A stretch of 64,000 nucleotides of DNA, from assembly GCA_021783095.1 (NCBI GenBank), contig JAJXUG010000004.1:1-64000 (forward strand), given 5' to 3'. Positions 41,002-49,757 of the stretch are shown here, piece by piece. Both the position numbers and the translations under genes were made by a program. Under the pieces are notes generated by a model, which saw only the letters and a program-made list of their open reading frames with translations, was not told where the DNA came from and searched no databases. This stretch comes from Chloroflexota bacterium (GTDB lineage Bacteria > Chloroflexota > Limnocylindria > Limnocylindrales > CSP1-4). The stretch's first letter is position 1; the number at the start of each line of letters is the position of its first letter.

Positions 41002-42671
41002 GGCGCCGCCGGCGCCGGGCAGCCGGAGGCGGTCGAGCCGTACAGGTAGAGCGGCTGGCTCGGCCCGGCCAAGAGGTACTGCTGGTAGGCGCCACTGTCG
41101 GAGCGGATGAGCACGAAGCCGGCATAGTCGAGCGGGCTGTTCGAGACGAAGGCGCACGGTGGGCTCGTCATGAACATGTCGTCATACCAAGCGACGCCGA
41201 GCGCAGGTCGGGTGACATTGGCGTGCATGCCGGAGTGGAAGCCCACCCAGTCGTATCCCGCGTCCACCGTCGCGGGCGCGTAGCCCAGCGCCACGGCCGC
41301 CTCGCCCGCCCGCCAGCGCGCAGCGTCGTAGGCGAACGAATTGGTTGTGATGAGGATGGCCGATGCGCCGAGCCATGCGAGCGCGGTGGACTGCAGGGGA
41401 CGCGTGCCCCGCCGCTCCCTGCCCGCCGTCTGCCGCAGGAGGATGATCGCCACCGCGGGGATCATGGGGTACAGGTAGCGGTCAAGCGGGTAGGAGCGCA
41501 TCCAGACGATGATCGCCAGTTCGCCCGTGTACCCAACGAGGAAGAGCAGGAGGGGCGCCGACGGCAGGCGGCCAGTCTCGAGCACCCGCGCCCACACGAT
41601 CGACAGGGTGCGGGCGCCCGTGAGTCGCCGCTGCGCCCAGCGTGCCGTGAGCGTCGCCAACAGGGCGGCCGCCACCACCGCGAGCGCCCCGGAGAGCGCC
41701 CAGGCCACGGGGCCGATGACCGGCTGGCGCTGGCCGCTCAGGAGCGCGTTGCCGACGAGGCCGTCCGCCGTCCAGAACTGGCCGACGAGCGGGCCGACCG
41801 TCGGGACCACAAACGCGATCACCACGAGGCCTGTTCCGATGACCAAGTGCATCGGGCTCAAGGTGTCGAGGCGTCGGGAGACCGCCGGGATCGTCGCCGG
41901 CAGCAGGACGGCGGCCAGCGTGGTGAGGGCCGGGCCCATCAGGTAGAGGTTGCTTAGGTTCGGCGGCGCGATCCCCCCGTTGAGCGCCAGGGAACGCGCG
42001 CTCATGAGGAGTGCGCCAACGGCGACCGCGGCCAGGACGGAAACAGCGAGCAGGAAGGCTCGCTCTCCGGGCCGGCTGCGCACCCAGGAGACGACCAGGA
42101 TTGCCGCGGGGGCTGCGAACGCGAACTCCCGCACGCTGACTGCCAGCACGCCAACGGCGAGCGAGGCCACGAGCTGGGCGCGACGCCCACGCCGAAGCCA
42201 TCGGACGCCCAGCAGCAGCGACAGGGTGGTCAGCGCGAACGTGGGCACGTCCGTCATGAATCCGGCCGACTGCCGAGCGAAACCAGGAAACGCGATCACG
42301 AGGACGGCGACCGTTGCGGAGGCGGCCCACCCGAGGTACTGCCGCGCGAGGAGGTACGTGGCGACGATGCCGATGGCCGCCATCACGAGCCCGAAGGCCG
42401 AGTGCGCCCAGCTGGCTCCGCCAGCCAGCCACAACAGCGGCTGCGCAAGCACGATCTGCCCGACGGCTGATGCCGTGTGCGATGGCATCGTGATCGTGCC
42501 GGTCCGGTAGAGGCTGTCGGCGCCGATCGCGTAGACCCACTCGTCGTTGCTCGGCACGCCGATCGCGCCGGCCGCGACGGCCATGGCCAGCGGCGCCGCC
42601 ACGCCGAGCAGCAGGAGGGCCAGCAGCACGCCGAGGTCACGCCGGCCGAGCCGCGCCGTCACCCTGGGCAT
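40998..42671 (-). CDS. Large GT-C-like membrane protein, tandem copy 1
   Basis: A 557-residue paralog with SNDEWVYAIGA, MPSHTASAVGQIVLAQP, FMTDVPTFALTTLSLLLG, VREFAFAAPAA, NSFAYDAARWRAGEAAV and PLYLYGSTASGCP. The ATG at 42671 is listed, but a GTG at 42662 is equally good because it overlaps the stop of a 31-codon frame (GTGA) that has a strong ribosome site. Upstream in-frame sequence is not conserved with the other copies. It heads the trio, behind a TACACT box at 42869. Confidence 0.7.
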   Translation of the reverse strand: MPRVTARLGRRDLGVLLALLLLGVAAPLAMAVAAGAIGVPSNDEWVYAIGADSLYRTGTITMPSHTASAVGQIVLAQPLLWLAGGASWAHSAFGLVMAAIGIVATYLLARQYLGWAASATVAVLVIAFPGFARQSAGFMTDVPTFALTTLSLLLGVRWLRRGRRAQLVASLAVGVLAVSVREFAFAAPAAILVVSWVRSRPGERAFLLAVSVLAAVAVGALLMSARSLALNGGIAPPNLSNLYLMGPALTTLAAVLLPATIPAVSRRLDTLSPMHLVIGTGLVVIAFVVPTVGPLVGQFWTADGLVGNALLSGQRQPVIGPVAWALSGALAVVAAALLATLTARWAQRRLTGARTLSIVWARVLETGRLPSAPLLLFLVGYTGELAIIVWMRSYPLDRYLYPMIPAVAIILLRQTAGRERRGTRPLQSTALAWLGASAILITTNSFAYDAARWRAGEAAVALGYAPATVDAGYDWVGFHSGMHANVTRPALGVAWYDDMFMTSPPCAFVSNSPLDYAGFVLIRSDSGAYQQYLLAGPSQPLYLYGSTASGCPAPAAP

Positions 42672-42754
42672 GCCCCACCGGTGGAGCCGGAGACGTGCAG
42701 CGGGGCTGCAGGCGCCACGGGCTGGCTCGCCCACCAACCAAGGTCCGGCGTCAC
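42659..42754 (-). CDS. 31-residue frame resembling the C-terminal tail of the trio proteins
   Basis: GTG at 42754 follows AGAGGGGAG at good spacing and the frame ends in a TGA that overlaps the alternative GTG of the next gene. The peptide ends PLHVSGSTGGACPG, which lines up with the tails PLYLYGSTGPGCP and PLYLYGSTASGCP of the tandem proteins. It is most simply the leftover tail of a lost fourth copy; it could now act as a coupled leader peptide. Confidence 0.4.
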   Translation of the reverse strand: MTPDLGWWASQPVAPAAPLHVSGSTGGACPG

Positions 42755-42868
42755 CGCTCTCCCCTCTGCCGCTCCGCGCCGGCCCCGCCCGTGTCGTCGG
42801 CCCGCGCCTGATGGACGAGCGACGTGTCGCCATTCCGCACGCGCGGGCCAGCGTCGAATGACGTCGGC

Positions 42869-42874
42869 AGTGTA
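42869..42874 (-). promoter_or_regulatory. -10 element TACACT upstream of the tandem trio
   Basis: Reverse-strand TACACT would give a transcript with about 190 bases before the first large gene, containing the 31-codon frame. Confidence 0.4.
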
Positions 42875-42890
42875 CGCGGCCGCCGCGGGC

Positions 42891-44066
42891 TCATCCGCCC
42901 GGAAGCACCGAAGGGCGCGACGCGGGGGTCGGCGAATGATGCTGGCGCGCCGCCATCAGCAGCACCCCCACCCCCACCCACAGCAGTGGGGTGAAGCCGA
43001 TGGCGAGGTCGGCGACGGCGGCGGCGATCGCCACGCGCGCCCGAGACCCCGGCCGCAGCGCCACGAGGGCGATGCCCACCGGGATCAGCGCCACAGGGTA
43101 GTGGTACCAGGTCACCGGCAGCACCACGAGCGACGCGGTGATGGCGATGGCGAGGCTGGCGAGCGGGTCGCGGACGCGGAGGGCGGCCAGCGCGGTGGCC
43201 GCCACCGCCGCAAGCGCGACGAGCAGCTGAGCCAGCCGGATCGCCGCGGCGTCAAGGGGGACGAGCTGGCCGAGCAGGGACACGGGGCCCACGTTCCTGG
43301 GGTCGACGACCGCCGCGCCCGAGCCGACCTGCAGCACGGCCAGGTAGTCCTGCCACGGCCCGGTCCCGCCGATGGCCAGGCTGGCGACGAGGAGCACGAC
43401 GCCCGTGAGCACGGCCGCCACGAGCGTTCGCCTCGCGGGCCCCTGCCGATCCACGGCCGCCCGGACCAGCAGCCAGACCAGCAGTGATGCCGGGTGCAGC
43501 TTCGCCACCGAGATTACCCCGAGGGCGATCCCTCCCGCGACCGCCTGCCCGTTGGTCGGCCTGGGCATGCCAACCGCGAGCACCAGGGCACCGAGCGCCA
43601 GCCCGTACCAGGCGTCGAGGTTGCCGAACAACACGGCCACGGCGAATGGGAGCAGGAGGGCCGCAACGGCGACGGTCTTCAGTGCGTCGCGGGAGGCCCC
43701 TCCGCGTCCGGCAGCCAGTCCGATCCGCCACGCGACCGCGCCTAGCCCCAGCGTCGCGCCGAGCCCCCACAACACCAGCACGACGCCATCCGGCAGCCAG
43801 GCGAGCAGCGTCATCGCCTGGGCGACCGGCGGCGGGTACGAGTAGAAGAGCGCGGTGGCGTCGGGCGAGACGCCGGCGAGCATCGCCGGGTCGTACGGGC
43901 TCTGGCCGCCGGTCACTCGCCGCGCCGCCTCGAGCAGCAGGGCGAGGTCGAAGCCGGCCTTGGGGGGCGACGCCTGCCAGAGCATCCAGCCGATGTACAG
44001 GATCCCCGCCCAGCCGATGACCCCCACCAGGACCCACGCCGCGAGTCCGTCTGCTGCGCGCCTCAC
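42891..44066 (-). CDS. GT87-type membrane glycosyltransferase (DUF2029)
   Basis: A 391-residue paralog of the gene at 14306-15571: GFDLALLLEAARR, GGQSPYDPAMLAG, YSYPPPVAQAM, FGNLDAWYGLALG, SVAKLHPASLLVW and VTWYHYPVAL. The GTG at 44066 overlaps the stop of the upstream GT87 gene (GTGA), so the two form an operon. The long upstream open frame lies opposite that neighbour and is not coding. Confidence 0.8.
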   Translation of the reverse strand: MRRAADGLAAWVLVGVIGWAGILYIGWMLWQASPPKAGFDLALLLEAARRVTGGQSPYDPAMLAGVSPDATALFYSYPPPVAQAMTLLAWLPDGVVLVLWGLGATLGLGAVAWRIGLAAGRGGASRDALKTVAVAALLLPFAVAVLFGNLDAWYGLALGALVLAVGMPRPTNGQAVAGGIALGVISVAKLHPASLLVWLLVRAAVDRQGPARRTLVAAVLTGVVLLVASLAIGGTGPWQDYLAVLQVGSGAAVVDPRNVGPVSLLGQLVPLDAAAIRLAQLLVALAAVAATALAALRVRDPLASLAIAITASLVVLPVTWYHYPVALIPVGIALVALRPGSRARVAIAAAVADLAIGFTPLLWVGVGVLLMAARQHHSPTPASRPSVLPGG

Positions 44067-44980
44067 CGCGTGGCTTCCGACAGGGCCGCTTCTTCGCCGC
44101 CGCCCCGGGCGTGGTCCGCGTCCGCGATCGTGGCCAGGAAGGTCATGAACTGGTAGACGAGCAGCCGCGGGTTCGCGAGCACCGTGAACGCCACCGCGGC
44201 GCCCCACCCGTACCGGGTCCGGGCGAGGAGCAGGACGGCGAGGGCGCCGATGGCCGCAAGCGCGGCCCACAGCAGCGGCGAGATCGCCCAGGGCGAGATG
44301 TTGCGGACCTCGCCGACCTGCTTGAACGAGATCGCCGTCAGGTAGTCCAGGCACGCCTGTGGTGCGAGCACGAGCTGGACGACCGCCAGGACCACCATCG
44401 CGATGACGAATCGCCGCAGGCCGCGCCAGTCCCGTCGGCCCACCCACCATATGGCCATGAGCGCGGGAAACAGCTTGATGTTGGCGGCCAGGGCGATGGA
44501 CCACGGCGTGGCGAACACCAGGAACATCGTGAGGAGGACCTGAGCCTGGCCGATGATCAGGCACCACGCAATGGGCAGTCCCAGCATCCCCATGGCCAGC
44601 CAGGTCGCAGGCCTCCGGACGCCAAGCCGCCAGACGGTTCCCGCGAAGCTCGCCAGGACGACGACCTCCCAGATGCCCGCAGCGACCGGCCAGGGCAGAA
44701 GGGCGAGGGGCCGCCACAGAATCGCGAGCAGCGGCGGGTACGGATAGCCGAGCGGCGTCTCCACGCTCTGGTCGGGCGGGTACAGCGGCAGCCCCGCGTT
44801 CAGCCGGCCGCCGGCCCAGTAGTACGCCTGGGCATCGTTGAGGGGGTCCTTGGCGAGGTGGAGGATCGTGGTCTCTATGGCCAGCAGCGCCCCGACGACG
44901 CCAGCCGCGAACAGGACTCGTCGCAGGGCGCGCCGACCCCTCGGCGACAGCCGGAACTCGTGACCGGGCGTCGGGAGCAT
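44063..44980 (-). CDS. GT87-type membrane glycosyltransferase (DUF2029)
   Basis: A 305-residue polytopic protein: LNDAQAYYWAGGRL in the first loop, YPYPPLLAILWRPL, IIGQAQVLLTMFLV, and ANIKLFPALMAIWWVGRRDW, the last equivalent to the TK-TPGVG-LW segment of other GT87 proteins here. The ATG at 44980 is chosen because TAGAGT lies seven bases before it; an upstream GTG at 44989 would overlap the box. It is first of a two-gene operon and divergent from the gene at 45072. Confidence 0.8.
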   Translation of the reverse strand: MLPTPGHEFRLSPRGRRALRRVLFAAGVVGALLAIETTILHLAKDPLNDAQAYYWAGGRLNAGLPLYPPDQSVETPLGYPYPPLLAILWRPLALLPWPVAAGIWEVVVLASFAGTVWRLGVRRPATWLAMGMLGLPIAWCLIIGQAQVLLTMFLVFATPWSIALAANIKLFPALMAIWWVGRRDWRGLRRFVIAMVVLAVVQLVLAPQACLDYLTAISFKQVGEVRNISPWAISPLLWAALAAIGALAVLLLARTRYGWGAAVAFTVLANPRLLVYQFMTFLATIADADHARGGGEEAALSEATR

Positions 44981-44987
44981 GGGTTGC

Positions 44988-44993
44988 ACTCTA
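44988..44993 (-). promoter_or_regulatory. -10 element TAGAGT, leaderless start
   Basis: Reverse-strand TAGAGT seven bases before the ATG at 44980. Confidence 0.55.
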
Positions 44994-45056
44994 CGCTGTG
45001 GACCCGGCCATGGCGGTGGCCGTTTCGTACCCCTTCGGCCACCCCTCGCGCGATGC

Positions 45057-45062
45057 TAGGCT
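45057..45062 (+). promoter_or_regulatory. -10 element TAGGCT, leaderless start
   Basis: TAGGCT nine bases before the GTG at 45072. Confidence 0.5.
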
Positions 45063-45071
45063 GCACCGGCC

Positions 45072-46697
45072 GTGCGGATCCCGATCGCGCTCTACCTCCT
45101 GGCGCTTGCGGTCCGGCTCGCCCTCGTGGGCGGGTTCGCCGATCCCGCCTACCCGGATTCCTTCTACTACGTCGATGTCGCCCGCCAGCTCGCGGCCGGC
45201 CACGGGTTCAACATCGACGTCCTGTGGATCTTCGCGGAGGTGGGCGGCCACATCCCGGCCAACCCGGTCCTGCCCATCCCGTCCAACGCCCACTGGATGC
45301 CCCTGGCGTCGATCGTCCAGGTCCCGTTCATCTGGCTGCTGGGCCCCACGGCGTTCGCGTCCTCGCTGCCCTTCGCACTCATCGGCGCAACGGCCGCGCC
45401 CATCGCCTGGGCGATCGGGCGTGACGCCGGCGCGTCGCGGCTGGTGGCGGTGGGCGCCGGGATCCTGACCGCGCTGCCGGGCCTGTCGCTCGTGTACATG
45501 GCCCAGCCGGACAACTTCTCGCTCTACCAGCCGCTCGTCGCCGGGTCGCTGTGGATGGCGGCGCGGGGACTGCGCGGCAGCCGCCGCTCGTTCCTGCTGG
45601 CGGGGTTCCTCGCGGGACTCGCCACCCTGTCGCGCAACGACGGCGTGCTGGTGCTGGGCGTGCTGGGGCTGGCGTTCCTGTGGGACCGCTGGCGCGTGAT
45701 CCGCTCGAGGGGCGAGCGGCCCGTGCACATCCCGCTCGCGACGGCCATCGGCGCGGTCGCGACGTTCTCCGTGTGCGTCGTGCCGTGGTTCGCGCGCCAG
45801 ATGCTCGTGTTCGGGTCGCTGTCGCCGTCGACCGCCAGCGGCAGGGTGCTGTTCATCCGCAACATCGGCGAGTGGAACAGCATCACCACGCCGGCGACGC
45901 TGGACCACCTCCTCGGCATGGGGCTTGGCCCGCTGCTGCTCACCAGGATCGGCGGCCTGGTGGCCGCGGTGATCATCTTCAGCGTGCTCGTGGGCGTGAT
46001 CGTGCTCATCCCGCCGATGCTCGTGGGCGCCTGGCACCGCCGCCGCGACACGGCCTTCGGCCCGTACCTCGCCTATGGGGTCGCCCTGTTCGCCTTCTCG
46101 GCCATCGTGTCCGCGGTCCACGTCCCAGGGGGCACGTTCATCCACTCGGCCGCGGCCCTGGCGCCGCACGGGTACGTCCTGGCGCTGGAGGGCATCGTCG
46201 TCGCGGTGGCCTGGGTCGCGCGACGGCGGCCGACGTGGAACGCGGCGCAGGCGAGCCGGGTCTTCGTGAGCGCGGCCGTGGCCTTCGGCGTCCTGGCCGC
46301 GGTCTTCGGCTCGATCTCGGTGCACGCCACCTGGGCGGCGAGGCGCGAGCGGATGCAGGCCGTGGCGGCGGCGCTCGACGCTGCGGGCGCCCCGATTGAC
46401 GACCGCCTGATGTCGATCGACGCGTCGGGCTACAAGTACTGGACCGGCCACCCGGGCGTCGTGCTCGTCAACGACCCGCTGCCCACGGTCCTCGACGTGG
46501 CGAAGGCGTACAACACCCGCTGGCTGATCCTCGAGCGCGACGACTCGGTCCCCGCCGTGGCCCAGATCCTGATCGACGGCAACCGCCCGTCCTGGGTGGG
46601 CCCGCCCATCCTCGCCCGGCCGGACGTCTCGGTCTACCCGCTGTGCACCACCACCGCCGACACGAGGTGTTCGAGCGCCGGCACGGCCGGGTCTTGA
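45072..46697 (+). CDS. GT39-like membrane glycosyltransferase
   Basis: A 541-residue polytopic protein with a soluble C-terminal domain of about 120 residues. The first loop has YPDSFYYVDVARQLAAGHG, the Asp-rich site of PMT/ArnT-like GT-C enzymes, and then WMPLASIVQVPF, GLATLSRNDGVL and FIHSAAALAPHGYVL. The C-terminal part (YKYWTGHPGVVLVNDPL) resembles the extracytoplasmic domain of GT39-like proteins. A close paralog follows ten bases downstream. It probably transfers a sugar from polyprenyl phosphate to a surface glycan or protein. Confidence 0.78.
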   Translation: MRIPIALYLLALAVRLALVGGFADPAYPDSFYYVDVARQLAAGHGFNIDVLWIFAEVGGHIPANPVLPIPSNAHWMPLASIVQVPFIWLLGPTAFASSLPFALIGATAAPIAWAIGRDAGASRLVAVGAGILTALPGLSLVYMAQPDNFSLYQPLVAGSLWMAARGLRGSRRSFLLAGFLAGLATLSRNDGVLVLGVLGLAFLWDRWRVIRSRGERPVHIPLATAIGAVATFSVCVVPWFARQMLVFGSLSPSTASGRVLFIRNIGEWNSITTPATLDHLLGMGLGPLLLTRIGGLVAAVIIFSVLVGVIVLIPPMLVGAWHRRRDTAFGPYLAYGVALFAFSAIVSAVHVPGGTFIHSAAALAPHGYVLALEGIVVAVAWVARRRPTWNAAQASRVFVSAAVAFGVLAAVFGSISVHATWAARRERMQAVAAALDAAGAPIDDRLMSIDASGYKYWTGHPGVVLVNDPLPTVLDVAKAYNTRWLILERDDSVPAVAQILIDGNRPSWVGPPILARPDVSVYPLCTTTADTRCSSAGTAGS

Positions 46698-46707
46698 GCA
46701 GCCGCCG

Positions 46708-48357
46708 ATGAGCCACCGCGAGGCCTGGCTGACCGCGCTCGGCATCTTCGCGATCGCCGCCATCGTCCGCGTGATCGCCGCCGCGGGCACGGTCTTCCCG
46801 CGCCCCGAGGACTCCGCATACTACGTCGGGGTCGCCCGCAACCTGGCCGAGGGCCGCGGCCTGGTCTCCGACGCGCTGTGGAGCTACGGCACGCCGCCGC
46901 TGGTGTTCCCGCGCCCGGCCTTCGAGGTGTGGCTGCCGCTGCCGTCGCTGCTGGCGGCGATCCCCGCCGCGCTCTTCGGGGGCCCCGCCCCGATCCCGCT
47001 GCTCAACGCCCTCCGCTCGGCGCAGCTTGTCACCGTGGTCCTGGGAGCGATCCTGGCGGTCCTCGCCTGGCGGCTCGCCGCGGACGTGGCCGAGGAGCGG
47101 CGCCTGCCGCCTGGCCGGGCGCGGGTTCTCGCGATCGGCGCCGGGCTCACCACCGCGGTCTACCTGCCGCTCATCCTGCACAGCGTCCAGCCGGACTCGA
47201 CGATCCCCTTCGGCGTGCTCGCCCTTGGCGCGTGCCTGCTCGCCACGCGCGTGCTGCGGGACCCGCGGGGCGCGAAGGCAACCGATCCCCGCCTGATCGG
47301 CCTGGGCCTGCTCCTCGGGCTGGCGGCGCTCACCCGCAACGAGGCGGCCTGGCTGGCCCTGGCATGGGCGTGGCTCGCCTGGCGGGCGGCGGGGGCGACC
47401 CGGGCGGAACGGCTGCGCCTGATCGGGGTCGTGGCGGTGGTCGCGCTGGTGGTGTTCGCGCCCTGGGCGCTCCGCGACTGGCAGACGTTCGGGAGCCCGC
47501 TGCCGGGGCAGGCCGCGTCGAACGCGCTCTCGGTCACGGGCTTCGACATCTTCGCCTGGCGGGACCCGCCCACCCTCTCGCGCTACCTGGCGGTCGGGCC
47601 GGCCGCGCTCGTCGGGATGCGCGTCGACGGCATCGTGCACAACCTCGTCTCTGTGCTGCTCCTGCTCGGGCTGCCCGTGTCCCTGATCGGGCTCCTCGCC
47701 CTGCCGTGGCAGGCGCGCGACCGGGCGCTCCGGCCACTGGTGCTCCTGGCCGCGGCGACCTACCTGGTGACGAGCCTGCTGTTCCCCGTGGCCACGACCT
47801 GGGGGACCTTCCTCCACGCCGCGGCGCCGGTGCACGTCCTGCTGATCATCTCGGCGCTGGGGGCCCTCGACGCAGGGCTGGCACGGCTGGCAGCGCGGAT
47901 GGGCTGGGAGCGGCCCGTGGCGTGGCTGGGCGCGCTGCTGGCGGTGGGCTGGTCGGTGCTGTTCTCGCTGGCGCTCCTGCCAGGTGCCGGCATTGACACG
48001 GCGAGCACCGCGCAGACGTACCGCGTGCTCGCGCAGCAGCTCGCGGCCGCAGGCCAGCCGCTCGACGGGACGACGCCGGTGATCACCGACTTCCCGATCT
48101 GGATGGCCGAGGCCGAGCGGGTGCCGTCGCTGGCCCTGCCCAACGAGCCGCCCGGGTCGGTGGCGGACCTCGCTCGGCACTTCGGCGCCCGTCTGCTGGT
48201 TCTCGTCAGCGCCGAGCGCGGTGTCTGGCCGTCGGTCCTGCAGTCAGGCGACCCGGCGGCTGCGTGCTTCCACGAGATCGCCATCCCGACACCCGCCAAC
48301 CCGAGCGACGCCGGTTCGATCCACGACGTCCGCGCCTGGCGGATCGCCTGTCCATAG
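46708..48357 (+). CDS. GT39-like membrane glycosyltransferase, paralog of the preceding gene
   Basis: A 549-residue protein co-oriented with and similar to its upstream neighbour: RPEDSAYYVGVARNLAEGRG, WLPLPSLLAAIPAALFGG, GLAALTRNEAAWLALAWAW, TFLHAAAPVHVLL, and a soluble C-terminus from about residue 435 with DFPIWMAEAERVPSLALP. The Asp/Glu pair after the first helix is conserved. Tandem duplication of a GT39-like gene is the likely origin. The following 287 bases carry two palindromes and no gene. Confidence 0.78.
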   Translation: MSHREAWLTALGIFAIAAIVRVIAAAGTVFPRPEDSAYYVGVARNLAEGRGLVSDALWSYGTPPLVFPRPAFEVWLPLPSLLAAIPAALFGGPAPIPLLNALRSAQLVTVVLGAILAVLAWRLAADVAEERRLPPGRARVLAIGAGLTTAVYLPLILHSVQPDSTIPFGVLALGACLLATRVLRDPRGAKATDPRLIGLGLLLGLAALTRNEAAWLALAWAWLAWRAAGATRAERLRLIGVVAVVALVVFAPWALRDWQTFGSPLPGQAASNALSVTGFDIFAWRDPPTLSRYLAVGPAALVGMRVDGIVHNLVSVLLLLGLPVSLIGLLALPWQARDRALRPLVLLAAATYLVTSLLFPVATTWGTFLHAAAPVHVLLIISALGALDAGLARLAARMGWERPVAWLGALLAVGWSVLFSLALLPGAGIDTASTAQTYRVLAQQLAAAGQPLDGTTPVITDFPIWMAEAERVPSLALPNEPPGSVADLARHFGARLLVLVSAERGVWPSVLQSGDPAAACFHEIAIPTPANPSDAGSIHDVRAWRIACP

Positions 48358-48386
48358 GCCCACCCGGCGCGCCCGCCCTCCCGGCC

Positions 48387-48406
48387 GTGAGTCGCGGCCG
48401 ACTCGT
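48387..48406. repeat. Palindrome GTGAGTC-N6-GACTCGT, copy 1
   Basis: A 20-bp imperfect palindrome in the 287-base gap before the two-component genes. Copy 2 lies 95 bases downstream. It may be an operator, or its left part may pair with copy 2 in RNA. Confidence 0.5.
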
Positions 48407-48481
48407 TTCGCGGCCCTCGGAGCGTGGACCACGCCCGAAGCTCGGGTCTTGGGGACGGTCCCACGCAGGGGCTGCCCGCGG

Positions 48482-48501
48482 GTGAGTCTGCCGCGACTCA
48501 C
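48482..48501. repeat. Palindrome GTGAGTC-N6-GACTCAC, copy 2
   Basis: A perfect 7+7 palindrome with a 6-base spacer. Bases 48387-48397 of copy 1 pair perfectly over 11 bases with 48491-48501, so a long-range stem is also possible. Confidence 0.55.
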
Positions 48502-48630
48502 GCGGTGGCCCCGCGCCGCGCCGGCCTCCTCGCGAGGGACGCGTTCCGTCGCGATCGGCATTTCGGGCCGTTTCGGCGCCATTGATCCCCTCGGATGCCG
48601 CTCGGCCCTCGCTGCGAGGTGTCCCCGGTT

Positions 48631-48636
48631 TACACT
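48631..48636 (+). promoter_or_regulatory. -10 element TACACT, leaderless start
   Basis: TACACT eight bases before the ATG at 48645. Confidence 0.55.
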
Positions 48637-48644
48637 CGCGGCAC

Positions 48645-49757
48645 ATGGACGCGCCGCGAAGCGAGCCGGGCGGCTCGCGGTTCGACGAGCTTCACGCGGA
48701 AGCGGCTGAGGCCCTCGCCTACGCCGCGAATTCGGTGCGCTCCGTGCGCGACCGCTACCGCGGCACGTACCTCGAGGAGATGGCCCGCTGGCAGGTCATC
48801 TCGGACGACCTCGACGGGTTCGAGGGCGTGCCCGTCAGCGTCGACGGCTCGGGGGACGGCGGCTCGGGGGACGGCGGCTCGGACGCACTCGCCGCCTCGG
48901 CAGCCGAAGCGGGCGCCGCGGACCTGCGGCTGCGCTTCGTGCGCGGCGAGGCGGACCACGCGCGAGACGAGATGGCGATGCACGAATCCGAGCTGGGCCG
49001 GCTCGAGCTGGTCATCCGCAACCTCGAGAGCACCTGGCTGTTCCTCGAGCGCGGCGACGATTCGCTGGTGATGGAGCCCGGGTTGCCCAGCGTGAGCACC
49101 GAGCTCCAGATGCGGATCGTCGAGGCCCAGGAGGCCGAGCGCAGCCGGCTCGCCCAGGAGGTCCACGACGGCCCGGCGCAGGCCCTCTCGAACGCGATCT
49201 TCCAGGTCGAGTACATCGACCGGATCTTCGAGTCCGAGCCCGCGCTCGCGCGCGTGGAGCTGGGGTTCCTGCGCGGGCTGCTCCGCCGCGAGCTGGGCGA
49301 CGTCCGGAGCTTCATCGTCCAGCTGCGGCCGCCTGTCCTGGTGGAGCTGGGCCTCGATGGATCGCTCCGCGACGCTGTCGAGACGCAGGCCGCGCTGTCC
49401 GGCCTGGCGATCAACACCGACCTCGCGGCGCCGTCGGACGGCCTGACAGAGGCGGCCCAGACGGTCGTCCTGCGCATTGCCCAGGAAGCCTTGCAGAATG
49501 TACGCAAGCACGCGGGCGCCACCAACGTCCTGGTGGCGACGCGGCTCGACGGGACGGTCTGGGTCCTCGAGGTCCGGGACGACGGTCGCGGGTTCGACAC
49601 CGGGGCGGTGGCGGCTCGCGGACGGCGCAACTTCGGGCTCCAGTTCATGCGCGAGCGGGCCGAGCTGATCGGCGCGCGGTTCGAGGTTCAATCTCGGCCT
49701 GAGGCGGGTACGGTCGTGCGGCTGGCGATCCCACTGCCGCGAAAGGAGAACGGATGA
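48645..49757 (+). CDS. Sensor histidine kinase (DegS/NarX-type, HisKA_3)
   Basis: A 370-residue cytoplasmic histidine kinase; no membrane helices are seen. The N-terminal 150 residues are charged and largely helical, probably coiled coil. The phosphoacceptor is His174 in QEVHDGPAQALSNA, the HisKA_3 signature. The HATPase domain follows with AQEALQNVRKHA (N box), EVRDDGRGFD and GLQFMRERAELIG (G boxes). It overlaps the response regulator gene by ATGA and so should phosphorylate it. An earlier in-frame start is rejected because TACACT lies eight bases before the ATG at 48645. Confidence 0.88.
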   Translation: MDAPRSEPGGSRFDELHAEAAEALAYAANSVRSVRDRYRGTYLEEMARWQVISDDLDGFEGVPVSVDGSGDGGSGDGGSDALAASAAEAGAADLRLRFVRGEADHARDEMAMHESELGRLELVIRNLESTWLFLERGDDSLVMEPGLPSVSTELQMRIVEAQEAERSRLAQEVHDGPAQALSNAIFQVEYIDRIFESEPALARVELGFLRGLLRRELGDVRSFIVQLRPPVLVELGLDGSLRDAVETQAALSGLAINTDLAAPSDGLTEAAQTVVLRIAQEALQNVRKHAGATNVLVATRLDGTVWVLEVRDDGRGFDTGAVAARGRRNFGLQFMRERAELIGARFEVQSRPEAGTVVRLAIPLPRKENG

